Positions 11,424 through 20,509 of a stretch of DNA of 64,000 nt are shown in pieces. This DNA is from Betaproteobacteria bacterium. Lineage in GTDB: Bacteria > Pseudomonadota > Gammaproteobacteria > Burkholderiales > Burkholderiaceae_E. Below the pieces are notes generated by a model, which saw only the letters and a program-made list of their open reading frames with translations, made no database searches and was not told the origin of the DNA. The translations under genes were made by a program, and so were the position numbers. Positions within the stretch are counted from its first letter, which is position 1. Every line of letters begins with the position of its first letter. The stretch spans positions 1 through 64,000 of the forward strand of contig JAGWVN010000003.1 in the NCBI GenBank assembly GCA_018970865.1, given 5' to 3'.

Positions 11424-11427
<4 letters not shown>
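10654..11427 (-). CDS. Class II (zinc) aldolase, probable 5-methylthioribulose-1-phosphate aldolase
   Basis: A 257-residue class II aldolase/adducin-fold protein. Residues corresponding to L-fuculose-1-phosphate aldolase are visible: N52 in GNAS and the TPS turn (phosphate binding), S111-S112-E113 (phosphate plus catalytic Glu), zinc ligands H132 and H134 in [13 protein letters not shown], and the third His in [11 protein letters not shown]. Its start overlaps the mtnA stop as ATGA. Such an aldolase directly behind mtnA fits the DHAP shunt, in which methylthioribulose-1-phosphate is cleaved to dihydroxyacetone phosphate and methylthioacetaldehyde. A dehydratase of the MtnB type is the alternative; the HAHPPHATA block looks more aldolase-like. 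A second in-frame ATG lies five codons in, within a 15-bp repeat. Function inferred from family plus context. Confidence 0.75.

Positions 11428-11430
<3 letters not shown>
11401..11430. repeat. Perfect 15-bp tandem duplication over the aldolase start
   Basis: GGGCGCGGTCATGCC at 11401-11415 is repeated exactly at 11416-11430. Each copy contains an in-frame ATG on the minus strand, so the aldolase has two start codons five residues apart ([10 protein letters not shown]). The upstream copy also carries the mtnA stop overlap. Confidence 0.9.
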
Positions 11431-12503
<1,073 letters not shown>

Positions 12504-12616
12504 TGAGAATTGTCGTGGAAGGGGCGGTCGAGCCGGCCTACGCTCGGGGGGCTGCCCGGCCGGGTTGCGCGCGCCCGCGGGCGGCGGCCGGCGGGGCGGC
12601 TCGCCGCGATCGCCCC

Positions 12617-12622
12617 ATTCTA
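12617..12622 (-). promoter_or_regulatory. -10-like element upstream of mtnA
   Basis: The minus strand reads TAGAAT (5 of 6 consensus), about 115 bases upstream of the mtnA ATG. The -35 is not recognisable. The implied leader of ~105 bases is GC-rich; no known SAM or related riboswitch core was recognised in it. Confidence 0.3.
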
Positions 12623-12690
12623 TGCCCAAGACTCCCGTCCACCCCTCGCCTGCCCGACCCGCTGCCGCCCGCCGGCCCAAGGCCTGCCCG

Positions 12691-12742
12691 CGACCGGACC
12701 TGCCGCGACCGGATCTGCCCCGACCGGACCTGCCGCGATCGG
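12691..12742. repeat. 15-bp tandem repeat, three copies plus a partial
   Basis: CGACCGGACCTGCCG at 12691-12705, CGACCGGATCTGCCC at 12706-12720, CGACCGGACCTGCCG at 12721-12735, then CGATCGG at 12736-12742. It occupies the gap between divergent mtnA and the TauE/DsbD-like gene, ending ten bases before the latter's ATG. Confidence 0.9.
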
Positions 12743-12752
12743 GGCTTCGCCC

Positions 12753-13493
12753 ATGACCGGCGTCACCCTGCTGTCGGTGTTCCTGGTCGGCCTGTTCGGC
12801 GGCGTGCACTGCGCCGGCATGTGCGGCGGGCTGGTGTCGGTGATGGCGGGCAGCGCGGGCCGGCCGCGCGCCGTCATCCCGGTGCGCGCCGAAGGCCTGC
12901 GCCGCCCAGCGGGGCTGCTCATCGGCCACAACCTCGGCCGGCTCACCAGCTACACGCTGGCCGGCGCGCTGGCCGGCGGCCTGGGCTCATCGGCCGCGCT
13001 GGTGTCGCGGGTGCTGCCGCTGCAGCAGCTCGCCTTCGTGGCCACCAACCTGCTGCTGATCGCCATCGGGCTGCATCTCACCGGCGCGCTGCGCCTGGTC
13101 GCGCTCGAGCCCGTGGGCGCGGCACTGTGGCGGCGGCTGCAGCCGCTGGCCTCGCGCCTGCTGCTTGCCCGCACGCCCTGGCAGGCATGGCAGGCCGGAC
13201 TGGTCTGGGGCTGGGTGCCCTGCGGCATGGTCTACGGCGTGCTGATCGCGGCACTGGTCTCGGGCTCGCCGCTGCAGGGCGCGCTGCTGATGCTCGCCTT
13301 CGGCGCGGGCACGCTGCCCAACCTGCTGCTGATCGGGGCGGGCGCCGCCGCCGGCCAGCGCTGGCTGGCGAGGCCCGCGCCGCGCCGCATCGCCGGCCTG
13401 CTGGTGGCGGGCTTCGGACTGGCCGGCCTCGCCCGGCTCGATCCGGGCGCGCACCTGCACCGGGTGGTCGATGCCTGCCTGAGCGTGTTCTGA
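12753..13493 (+). CDS. TauE/SafE- or DsbD-like membrane protein of the cbb3 cluster
   Basis: A 246-residue polytopic inner-membrane protein of the sulfite exporter TauE/SafE (DsbD-transmembrane-like) group found beside ccoI and ccoS. Conserved cysteine motifs GVHCAGMCGG (near residue 20) and WGWVPCGMVYG (near 155) are both present and would suit metal or thiol handling. About six membrane segments are visible. The ATG at 12753 is chosen because the upstream open frame is low-complexity and overlaps a tandem repeat. Its stop is immediately followed by the ccoI GTG, so the three genes TauE-like, ccoI and ccoS form one transcript. A role in copper delivery to cbb3 oxidase is inferred from context, not shown. 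Confidence 0.85.
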   Translation: MTGVTLLSVFLVGLFGGVHCAGMCGGLVSVMAGSAGRPRAVIPVRAEGLRRPAGLLIGHNLGRLTSYTLAGALAGGLGSSAALVSRVLPLQQLAFVATNLLLIAIGLHLTGALRLVALEPVGAALWRRLQPLASRLLLARTPWQAWQAGLVWGWVPCGMVYGVLIAALVSGSPLQGALLMLAFGAGTLPNLLLIGAGAAAGQRWLARPAPRRIAGLLVAGFGLAGLARLDPGAHLHRVVDACLSVF

Positions 13494-16100
13494 GTGGCCA
13501 TGTTCATCGACCCGACCGATCGGCAGGCACCCGGACGCGCGACCCCGGCCGCGACCGCGACCGCGACCACCGCGCCGGGCAGCCGCGCCGCCGCCCCGAG
13601 CGCGGACCCGAGTCCGATGCCGACGGCCGCCGCCTGCTTCCACTGCGGCCAGCCGGTGACCGAGCCCGGCCGCTGGCTCGCCCGGGTCGACGGCCAGCCG
13701 CGCCCGATGTGCTGCGCCGGCTGCCAGGCGGTGGCCGAGGCCATCGACGCGGCCGGACTGACCGAGTACTACCGCCACCGCAGCGCGCCGGCGGCGGGCG
13801 CGCAGCCCCTGCCGGCGGCCCTGGCTGCCGAGCTCGCGCTCTACGACGAGCCCGACCTCAACGCCACGCTGGTGCGCAGCGGCCCGGCCGATCCCGCCAC
13901 CGGCGCGGCCTGCAGCGAAGCCTCGCTGATGATCGAAGGCCTGCGTTGCGGCGCCTGCGGCTGGCTGGTGGAACGCACGCTGGCGCGGCAGCCCGGCGTG
14001 ATCTCGGTGTCGGTCAATCAGACGACCGAACGGGCGCTGCTGCGCTGGGATCCGGCGCGCGCCTCGCTCTCGGGCCTGCTGGCCAGCGTGGCGGCGGTGG
14101 GCTATCGGGCCCTGCCCAGCGATCTGCGCCAGCGGCAGGCTCAGGAAGCGCAGGCGCGCCGCTCGCTGTCGCGGCGACTGTTCGTGGCCGGGCTGGGCAT
14201 GATGCAGGTCATGATGTATGCGTGGCCGGCCTACACCGCGCAGACCGGCGAGATCGAGGCCGACCATGCCGCGCTGATGCGCTGGGCCAGTCTGCTGCTC
14301 ACCCTGCCGGTGGTGCTCTACTCGGCCCGGCCCTTTTTCGAGGGAGCCTGGCGCAGCCTGCGGCACCGCAGCCCGGGCATGGACCTGCCGGTCGCGCTGG
14401 GCATCGGCGCGGCGTTCATCGCGAGCGCCTGGGCCACCTGGCGCGGCCAGGGCGAGGTGTGGTTCGACTCGGTGACCATGTTCGTGTTCCTGCTGCTCGC
14501 GGCCCGGCATCTCGAGTGGCTCGCCCGCCGCCGCGCCAGCCGCGCCCTTGACGCGCTGGCCGCGGCCATGCCCGAGCGCGCGCTGCGGCTCATCGGTCCG
14601 CCCCTGTCGGACGCCGATGCCTTCCTGCAGGCGCCCACCGAGACCGTGCCCGCCCTGCGCCTGCGTCCGGGCGACACCATCCGGGTGGACGCCGGGAGCC
14701 GCTTCCCGGTGGATGTCACGCTGCTGGCCGGCCGCACCGAGGTCGACCAGTCGCTGCTCACCGGCGAGTCGCTGCCGGTGCCGCGCGGCCCCGGCCAGCC
14801 GGTGGCCGGCGGCGCGGTCAATGCCGGCAGCCCGGTGCTCGCGCGGGTGCTGCACGCCGTGGGCGACAGCACCCTGTCGGGCATCGAGCGCCTGATCGAG
14901 CGGGCCGCGCATGACCGTCCGGCGGTGGCCCGTGCCGCCGACCGCGTGGCCCGGTGGTTCATCGGCGCGCTGCTGCTGCTGGCTGCGGGCGTGGCGCTCG
15001 CCTGGTGGCAGCTCGACCCGGCGCGCGCCCTGCCGGTGGCGATCGCCGTGCTGGTGGTGTCCTGCCCGTGCGCGCTCTCGCTGGCCACGCCGGCAGCGCT
15101 GGCGGCGGCCACCGGCGAGCTCAGCCGGCAGGGCGTGCTGGTGAGCAGCGGCCGCGCGCTCGAGGCGCTGGCCGGCTGCACCGATGTGGTCTTCGACAAG
15201 ACCGGCACCCTCACCCGCGGTCAGCCGGCGGTGGTCTCGGTGCGCACCTTTGGCGCAATGGATCCCGCGCAGGCCCTGGCCCTGGCTGCCGCGCTCGAGA
15301 CCGGATCGGCCCACCCGCTGGCTCAGGCCCTGCGCGCGCGCGCCGCTGAGCTCGCGCTCGCACTGCCCGCGGTGAGCGCGGTGCACGCCGAACCTGGCAG
15401 CGGGGTGCAGGGCGAGATCGCCGGGCGCGCGCTGCGTCTGGGTTCGGCGGCCTGGTGCGGCCAGTGGGCCGCCTGTCCGCGCGGCGATCATGGCGACACC
15501 GAGGTGTGGCTGGTCGAGCGACAGGGCGCGCTCGCCTGCATCCGGCTGAGCGACCCGCTGCGGCCCGAGGCAGCCGCCACCGTCGCGGCGCTCAAGGCCG
15601 CAGGACTGCGCGCCCATCTGCTGAGCGGGGACCATGCCGCGCCCGCGCAACGGGTGGCCGAGCAGCTCGGCCTGGACCTGCTCGGCGCACAGGCCGGGCC
15701 GGCGGACAAGCTCGTCTGCGTGCGCAAGCTGCAGCAGGCCGGTCGGCGCGTGCTGATGGTGGGCGACGGCGTGAACGATGCGCCGGTGCTGGCCACGGCC
15801 GATGCCTCGATGGCGGTGGGCCAGGCCACCGCCCTGGCCCGCACCGCCGCCGACTGCGTGCTGCTGGCCGACGACCTCGGGCGGGTGGCCGCCCTGCAGG
15901 CCATGGCGGTGCGCACCCGGCAGGTGGTGCTGCAGAACCTCGCCTGGGCGAGCGCCTACAATGCCGTGGCCATCCCGGCCGCGGCGCTCGGGCTGGTGCC
16001 GCCCTGGGCCGCCGCGCTCGGCATGTCGGCCAGCTCCCTGCTGGTGGTGGGCAACGCGCTGCGCCTGCGGATGCCGCCGTGGAAGTCCTCTACCTCCTGA
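13494..16100 (+). CDS. ccoI: Cu-translocating P-type ATPase for cbb3 oxidase assembly
   Basis: P1B-type ATPase of 868 residues (CcoI/FixI type) that moves copper out of the cytoplasm for insertion into cbb3 oxidase. N-terminal cysteine pairs ACFHCGQP and MCCAGCQAV precede a heavy-metal domain with LRCGACGW. The membrane metal site CPC is in VVSCPCALSLATPAA. The phosphorylation motif DKTGTLTRG, TGES actuator loop and GDGVNDAP hinge are present. It starts at GTG 13494 directly after the upstream stop; an ATG two codons in is equally plausible. The N-terminal ~40 residues are Ala/Thr/Pro-rich. It overlaps ccoS by 22 bases. CcoI rather than general CopA is inferred from the cluster and N-terminal cysteines. 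Confidence 0.93.
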   Translation: MAMFIDPTDRQAPGRATPAATATATTAPGSRAAAPSADPSPMPTAAACFHCGQPVTEPGRWLARVDGQPRPMCCAGCQAVAEAIDAAGLTEYYRHRSAPAAGAQPLPAALAAELALYDEPDLNATLVRSGPADPATGAACSEASLMIEGLRCGACGWLVERTLARQPGVISVSVNQTTERALLRWDPARASLSGLLASVAAVGYRALPSDLRQRQAQEAQARRSLSRRLFVAGLGMMQVMMYAWPAYTAQTGEIEADHAALMRWASLLLTLPVVLYSARPFFEGAWRSLRHRSPGMDLPVALGIGAAFIASAWATWRGQGEVWFDSVTMFVFLLLAARHLEWLARRRASRALDALAAAMPERALRLIGPPLSDADAFLQAPTETVPALRLRPGDTIRVDAGSRFPVDVTLLAGRTEVDQSLLTGESLPVPRGPGQPVAGGAVNAGSPVLARVLHAVGDSTLSGIERLIERAAHDRPAVARAADRVARWFIGALLLLAAGVALAWWQLDPARALPVAIAVLVVSCPCALSLATPAALAAATGELSRQGVLVSSGRALEALAGCTDVVFDKTGTLTRGQPAVVSVRTFGAMDPAQALALAAALETGSAHPLAQALRARAAELALALPAVSAVHAEPGSGVQGEIAGRALRLGSAAWCGQWAACPRGDHGDTEVWLVERQGALACIRLSDPLRPEAAATVAALKAAGLRAHLLSGDHAAPAQRVAEQLGLDLLGAQAGPADKLVCVRKLQQAGRRVLMVGDGVNDAPVLATADASMAVGQATALARTAADCVLLADDLGRVAALQAMAVRTRQVVLQNLAWASAYNAVAIPAAALGLVPPWAAALGMSASSLLVVGNALRLRMPPWKSSTS

Positions 16101-16279
16101 TCCCGCTCAGCCTGGTCATCGTCGCAGTGGCGGTCTGGATCTTCTTTCGCATGTCCGACAGCGGCCAGTTCGACGATCCGGTGGGCCCGGCCCACAGCGT
16201 GCTGATGGACAACGACACGCCGGCGGCAAGCCGCGAGCCGCCGGTCACCGCGCCCCCGGCCGCCGAGCCGCGGCGCTGA
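16079..16279 (+). CDS. ccoS: cbb3-type cytochrome oxidase assembly protein CcoS
   Basis: A 66-residue single-span protein, VEVLYLLIPLSLVIVAVAVWIFF, followed by RMSDSGQFDDPVGPAHSVLMDND, the hallmark of CcoS (FRMSDSGQFDDL in relatives). It is needed for cofactor insertion into cbb3 oxidase. The start is a GTG at 16079-16081 inside the 3' end of ccoI, a 22-base overlap implying coupled translation. The last ~18 residues are Pro/Ala-rich. Too short to stand out as a separate reading frame, but the motif is diagnostic. Confidence 0.92.
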   Translation: MEVLYLLIPLSLVIVAVAVWIFFRMSDSGQFDDPVGPAHSVLMDNDTPAASREPPVTAPPAAEPRR

Positions 16280-16338
16280 GGCCGGCGTACCGGACGCATC
16301 AGGCCTGCGCGCGCAGCGCGCGGCCCCGATCGACGCAT

Positions 16339-16656
16339 TCAGCGCCCGATCAGCGCCTTGTCCTGATGGGCCCGGTCTTCCGGGGTGTTCAGCAGGCTGG
16401 GCGGTGGCGCACCGAAGGTCTGCATCAGCAGGCAGGTGAGTCCGCAGCCCATCGAGAACAGCGCCCAGAACACGAAGAAGCCCACCGTGTAAGCCGCCTC
16501 GCGGCTGTCGGCCAGATGCAGGCCGACCACCACCAGTTCATGCGGGTCGATCATCGAGAAGAACACGCCCTCGGCCACCGTGGCCATGAGAAAGGCCGGC
16601 CAGAGCACGACCATGATCACGCGCCCGACACGACGGTCTCCGATCGGTCTGGACAT
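16339..16656 (-). CDS. Small conserved membrane protein of the cbb3 cluster
   Basis: A 105-residue protein with two probable membrane helices (VIMVVLWPAFLMATVAEGVFF and YTVGFFVFWALFSMGCGLTCLLM), an intervening loop IDPHELVVVGLHLADSREA, and a polar C-terminus. It begins with ATG at 16654-16656, 17 bases after fixH, and ends the ccoNOQP-ccoG-fixH run. I do not recognise a named family. Its position suggests a role in oxidase assembly or stability, which is inference only. The gene converges with ccoS across a 59-base gap that contains a 12-base palindrome (16305-16316). Confidence 0.8.
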   Translation of the reverse strand: MSRPIGDRRVGRVIMVVLWPAFLMATVAEGVFFSMIDPHELVVVGLHLADSREAAYTVGFFVFWALFSMGCGLTCLLMQTFGAPPPSLLNTPEDRAHQDKALIGR

Positions 16657-16673
16657 GGCGCTGCTCCTGGCGC

Positions 16674-17183
16674 TCAGGGTTGGGCGGCCACCGTCACCGG
16701 CTGGCCGAAGCCGGCGACCGATGCGGTGAGCCGCCAGGTGGCCTCGGGGCCCTCGATGACCAGGTGCCACCGGCCCTCGGCGGGCAGCGCCAGCGCCGAT
16801 CCGGCATAGCGGCCCGGCGCCACCGGCTGCAGGGTGTGGATCTGATCGAACTCGGCGCGGGTGGCGTGGATCACCCGCAGCGTGAGGGCGGCTGGCAGCG
16901 CCGCGCCCGGGGCGCTCGCCATGGTGACCACCGGGCTGCCGTCGGGGCCTCGCATCACCTGTGCCGACAGGCCCAGTCGCGCGGCTGCCGCATCGCGCGC
17001 CAGGGTGCGATTGATGGCCTTGCCCTCGCGGTAATAGTCGTCGACCACCATCGCATGATTGGTCGAGAGCGCCAGCCACAGCGTGATCAGGCCGCCGACC
17101 AGCGCGAGCGCGGGCATCAGCATGAGCAGCCACGGCCATGGCTGTCGGTACCAGGCAATCGGCGCGATGACGGCGTGGCTCAT
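16674..17183 (-). CDS. fixH: FixH family protein
   Basis: A 169-residue protein with one N-terminal membrane anchor (WPWLLMLMPALALVGGLITLWLAL) and a periplasmic domain beginning STNHAMVVDDYYREGKAINRTLARD, the conserved FixH block. FixH works with CcoI/CcoG in delivering copper to cbb3 oxidase. The ATG at 17183 is preceded by GGAG six bases upstream; this Shine-Dalgarno lies inside a 12-base palindrome at 17188-17199. It follows ccoG by 70 bases on the same strand. Confidence 0.93.
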   Translation of the reverse strand: MSHAVIAPIAWYRQPWPWLLMLMPALALVGGLITLWLALSTNHAMVVDDYYREGKAINRTLARDAAAARLGLSAQVMRGPDGSPVVTMASAPGAALPAALTLRVIHATRAEFDQIHTLQPVAPGRYAGSALALPAEGRWHLVIEGPEATWRLTASVAGFGQPVTVAAQP

Positions 17184-17187
17184 GAGC

Positions 17188-17219
17188 GTCTCCGGAGACA
17201 GGGCGCGCGGGCCCGCGCG
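17188..17219. promoter_or_regulatory. Two adjacent palindromes between ccoG and fixH
   Basis: GTCTCCGGAGAC (17188-17199) and a 16-base palindrome (17204-17219, centre GGGCCC) stand side by side in the 70-base gap. The first includes the fixH Shine-Dalgarno. They may form an RNA structure or be binding sites; no known consensus was matched. Confidence 0.35.
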
Positions 17220-17253
17220 AGGCGGGCGATGCCGTGCCGATGAACGCGCGGAT

Positions 17254-18669
17254 TCATCGCGGCATGTAGAAGGTGGATTTCTCGCGCACCGCCACCGCGG
17301 GATCGTCGAGGGCCTCCACCAGGAATTCGATGCGGCTGCTGCCCGGTGGGCTCGCGCCGGCCGGGACCCGCACCCGCACCGGCACCAGCCGCGGCTGCAC
17401 CGGCGGCACCTCGACCTCGGGCTCGGAGGCGACCACGGCCGAGCCGATGCCGTCGACGCGGATGCGCAGCCGGCGCGGACTCTCGGTGGTGTTGATCAGC
17501 TGCAGCTGGTACACATTCTCGATCATGCCGCCCTCGACCTCCCGGCCGAGCGAGCCGCGATCGCGCATCACATCGACCTTCAGCGGCATGCGCAACGCGA
17601 GATGGCCGAACAGCGCCACGGTCACCGCGAGCAGGATGGCGCTGTAGACCAGCACCCGCGGACGCAGCGCGCGACGCAGCAGCTGGCTGCCGCGCCAGCC
17701 TCGCGCCAGCGCATTCTGCGTGGTGTAGCGCACCAGGCCGCGGGGGTATCCCATGCGGTCCATGATGCGGTCGCAGGTGTCGACGCAGGCGGCGCAGCCG
17801 ATGCACTCGTACTGCAGGCCGTTGCGGATGTCGATGCCGGTGGGGCACACCTCCACGCACAGCCCGCAGTCGATGCACGACCCCAGGCCGATCGCCGCCG
17901 GATCGGCCTTGCGCGAGCGCGAGCCACGCGGCTCGCCGCGGGCCTCGTCATAGGTGATGATCATCGTGTCCCGATCGAACATCGAGCTCTGGAAGCGCGC
18001 GTAGGGGCACATGTACTTGCACACCTGCTCGCGCATCCAGCCGGCATTGCCGTAGGTGGCAAAGCCGTAGAAGAGCACCCAGAACGCCTCCCAGGGCCCG
18101 AGTGCAAGGCCGCCGATCTCGGCAAGCAGCGTGCGGATCGGCGTGAAGTAGCCCACGAAGCTGATGCCGGTCCACAGCGCCAGCGCCAGCCACAGGCCAT
18201 GCTTGGCGGTCTTCAGGCCCAGCCAGCGGGCATCGCGCGGCCCCTGATCCAGGCGCATGCGCGCCACCCGGTCGCCCTCCACCCGACGCTCGATCCACAG
18301 GAAGATCTCGGTGTAGACGGTCTGCGGGCAGGCATAGCCGCACCACAGTCGCCCGGCCACCGCGGTGAACAGGAACAGCGACAAGGCAGAGATCACCAGC
18401 AGCCCGGTGAGATAGATGAAGTCCTGTGGATAGAGCACCAGCCCGAAGAGATAGAAGCGGCGCGAGAGCAGGTCGAAGAGCACCGCCGGGCGGTCGTTCC
18501 AGGTGAGCCAGGGCAGGCCGTAGAACACCAGCTGGGTGATCCAGACCATCGCCCAGCGCCAGCGCGCGAACAGCCCGCTGACCGCGCGCGGATAGATCTT
18601 GCGACGCACCTCGAAGAGGTCGTCGCGCTCGGGCGGCGCCGCCACCACCGGCGGGATGCGGGCGTTCAT
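17254..18669 (-). CDS. ccoG: Cytochrome c oxidase accessory protein CcoG (polyferredoxin)
   Basis: Membrane iron-sulfur protein of ~471 residues, a cupric reductase supporting copper insertion into cbb3 oxidase. Membrane helices fill the N-terminal half, with CGYACPQTVYTEIFLWIE. Two 4Fe-4S motifs follow: CIDCGLCVEVCPTGIDIRNG and CIGCAACVDTCDRIMDRMG. An Ig-like domain (the IG_FixC type) forms the C-terminus. ATG at 18669 gives MNARIPPVV; an in-frame ATG at 18699 adds ten residues and cannot be excluded, as neither has a clear Shine-Dalgarno. It follows ccoP in the same orientation. Confidence 0.95.
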   Translation of the reverse strand: MNARIPPVVAAPPERDDLFEVRRKIYPRAVSGLFARWRWAMVWITQLVFYGLPWLTWNDRPAVLFDLLSRRFYLFGLVLYPQDFIYLTGLLVISALSLFLFTAVAGRLWCGYACPQTVYTEIFLWIERRVEGDRVARMRLDQGPRDARWLGLKTAKHGLWLALALWTGISFVGYFTPIRTLLAEIGGLALGPWEAFWVLFYGFATYGNAGWMREQVCKYMCPYARFQSSMFDRDTMIITYDEARGEPRGSRSRKADPAAIGLGSCIDCGLCVEVCPTGIDIRNGLQYECIGCAACVDTCDRIMDRMGYPRGLVRYTTQNALARGWRGSQLLRRALRPRVLVYSAILLAVTVALFGHLALRMPLKVDVMRDRGSLGREVEGGMIENVYQLQLINTTESPRRLRIRVDGIGSAVVASEPEVEVPPVQPRLVPVRVRVPAGASPPGSSRIEFLVEALDDPAVAVREKSTFYMPR

Positions 18670-18702
18670 GACGGGTGGGTGGGCGCGAGGCGAAAGCATG
18701 GA

Positions 18703-18747
18703 TTCATGGCGCGGGCCGGGAATGGCGCAGGTTCATGTCGCGGGCCG
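18703..18747. repeat. Imperfect 16-bp direct repeat between ccoP and ccoG
   Basis: TTCATGGCGCGGGCCG (18703-18718) recurs with one mismatch at 18732-18747, a 29-base offset, in the gap between ccoP and ccoG. Function unknown. Confidence 0.6.
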
Positions 18748-18763
18748 CGTCCATCCTGGGTCA

Positions 18764-19696
18764 TCAGGGCCGGGTCGGCGTCACGGCCGCGTCGCGCGGC
18801 GTGTGCGACAGGCTCCAGACATAGGCCGCCAGCACCTGCACCTTGCCCGGGCCGAGCAGTTCGCCGAAGGCCGGCATGCGGTTGCTGCGGCCCTTGGCAA
18901 TCGTCTCGGAGACCGTGGCGAGCGAGCCGCCATACAGCCAGATGCGGTCGGTGAGATTGGGCGCGCCCAGGGCGGGATTGCCCTTGCCGTCGGCGCCGTG
19001 GCAGCCGGCGCAGGCCGCGAACGTCGGCTTGCCGAGCTCGGCCTTGACCGCGTCATGCGCGCCGCCCGAGAGCGAGAGCACATAGTTGGCCAGGTTCTCG
19101 ATGTCGGCGGCGCTGCCCACCGCCGCGGCCATCGGCGGCATCACGCCCTGGCGGCCTTCGGCGATGGTCTTGACCAGCACCGGGCCGTCCCCGCCGTGCA
19201 GCCAGTCGCCGTCAGTGAGGTTGGGAAAGCCCTTGCTGCCGCGGCCGTCCGAGCCGTGGCACTGCACGCAGTAGGTGAGGTACATGCGCTCGCCCATGGC
19301 ACGGGCCTGCGGGTCGGCGGCCACCTGCGGCACCTCCTGCTTCAGGTAGCGGTCGAACAGGGGCCGGACCGCCTCGTCCATGCGGGCCACCTCGGCCTGG
19401 TACTGCTCGGCCTGGGTCCAGCCCAGGGTGCCGCGCATCGCGCCCAGGCCCGGGAACAGGGCCAGGTAGACCAGGGCGAACGCGATGGTGAGATAGAAGA
19501 GCCAGGCCCACCAGCGCGGCAGCGGGTTGTTCAGCTCCTCGAGATCGCCGTCCCAGCGGTGGCCGGTGGTTCCCACCACGCCGCTCGGCGGGGGCCGGCG
19601 CGACAGCGCGATGGTGATCCACAGGCACAGCGCGAGCCCGGCCAGGGTGGCGGTGATGATGAAGGCGCTCCAGCCGGCGCCGGTGAAATCTGCCAT
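18764..19696 (-). CDS. ccoP: cbb3-type cytochrome c oxidase subunit III (diheme)
   Basis: A 310-residue membrane-anchored diheme cytochrome c that passes electrons toward the CcoN active site. An N-terminal hydrophobic segment (AFIITATLAGLALCLWITIAL) and a second (WWAWLFYLTIAFALVYLALFPG) precede two heme c sites, CVQCH near residue 129 and CAGCH near residue 223. The conserved YDGDLEE-like block is present as RWDGDLEELNNPLPRWW. The ATG at 19696 is preferred to a 15-residue longer frame. Third structural subunit of the ccoNOQP operon, separated from ccoQ by 13 bases. Confidence 0.97.
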   Translation of the reverse strand: MADFTGAGWSAFIITATLAGLALCLWITIALSRRPPPSGVVGTTGHRWDGDLEELNNPLPRWWAWLFYLTIAFALVYLALFPGLGAMRGTLGWTQAEQYQAEVARMDEAVRPLFDRYLKQEVPQVAADPQARAMGERMYLTYCVQCHGSDGRGSKGFPNLTDGDWLHGGDGPVLVKTIAEGRQGVMPPMAAAVGSAADIENLANYVLSLSGGAHDAVKAELGKPTFAACAGCHGADGKGNPALGAPNLTDRIWLYGGSLATVSETIAKGRSNRMPAFGELLGPGKVQVLAAYVWSLSHTPRDAAVTPTRP

Positions 19697-19709
19697 GGTT
19701 GGCCTCCGT

Positions 19710-19865
19710 TCAGGAACGACGCGCGATGTCGTCGTCGGCAAAGGGCAGGCGGGCGGCTTCGTCGAAGCGCGCCTGGCGCGAGCGGCCCCAGGCCCACCAG
19801 ACGATGCCGATGAAGGCCAGGAGCGAGAGCACGGTGATCACCGCGCGCAGCAGGTTGATGTCCAT
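19710..19865 (-). CDS. ccoQ: cbb3-type cytochrome oxidase subunit CcoQ/FixQ
   Basis: A 51-residue single-span protein beginning MDINLLRAVITVLSLLAFIG, with WWAWGRSRQARFDEAARLPF after the membrane segment, the CcoQ pattern. An ideal AGGAG lies seven bases upstream of the ATG at 19863-19865. It sits between ccoO and ccoP with 10-13 base gaps. It stabilises the CcoP interaction with the core complex in relatives. Confidence 0.95.
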   Translation of the reverse strand: MDINLLRAVITVLSLLAFIGIVWWAWGRSRQARFDEAARLPFADDDIARRS

Positions 19866-19875
19866 CCCGGCTCTC

Positions 19876-20490
19876 CTAGCGCGCGGTCTTCAGCGAGGTG
19901 CCCAGCACCTGCAGGTACGCGATCAGCGCATCCATCTCGGTGCGATCCTTCACCGCCTCGGGCGCCGCCGCGATCTCGGCGTCGGTGTAGGGATGGCCCA
20001 GGGTGCGCAGCGCACGCATCTTGGCGGCCACGCCCGCGGCATCAGCCGGGTTGGCGGCCAGCCACGGGTAGCCCGGCATGTTCGACTCGGGCACGACATC
20101 GCGCGGATTGGTCAGGTGGATGCGATGCCACTCGTCGGTGTAACGGCCGCCGACGCGGGCCAGGTCCGGGCCGGTGCGCTTGCTGCCCCACTGGAAGGGG
20201 CGGTCGTAGACGAACTCGCCGGCCACCGAGTAGTGGCCGTAGCGCTCGGTCTCGGCACGGAAGGGCCGGATCATCTGCGAGTGGCAGTTGTAGCAGCCCT
20301 CGCGGACATAGATGTCGCGGCCGGTGAGCGCGAGCGCGCTGTAGGGCTTGAGCCCGGCCACCGGTTCGGTGGTGGACTTCTGGAAGAACAGCGGGATGAT
20401 CTCGACGCTGCCGCCGACGCTGACCAGCAGCACGATCAGCAGCATCATCAGGCCGATGTTGCGCTCGATGCGAGAGTGGGAAAAGGCCAT
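19876..20490 (-). CDS. ccoO: cbb3-type cytochrome c oxidase subunit II (monoheme)
   Basis: A 204-residue membrane-anchored monoheme cytochrome c. An N-terminal anchor ([25 protein letters not shown]) is followed by the heme site [23 protein letters not shown] near residue 66, diagnostic of CcoO/FixO. AAGGAG precedes the ATG at a nine-base spacing. It lies 19 bases downstream of ccoN. Confidence 0.98.
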   Translation of the reverse strand: MAFSHSRIERNIGLMMLLIVLLVSVGGSVEIIPLFFQKSTTEPVAGLKPYSALALTGRDIYVREGCYNCHSQMIRPFRAETERYGHYSVAGEFVYDRPFQWGSKRTGPDLARVGGRYTDEWHRIHLTNPRDVVPESNMPGYPWLAANPADAAGVAAKMRALRTLGHPYTDAEIAAAPEAVKDRTEMDALIAYLQVLGTSLKTAR

Positions 20491-20509
20491 CGCTGGATCT
20501 CCTTGCCGC

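Noticed and set aside
12504-12616. A possible SAM-related riboswitch upstream of mtnA
   Set aside because: The region is plain GC-rich sequence with no recognisable riboswitch core.
16305-16316. Palindrome CTGCGCGCGCAG between ccoS and the small membrane protein as a bidirectional terminator
   Set aside because: The stem is short and has no loop and no T-run on either strand.
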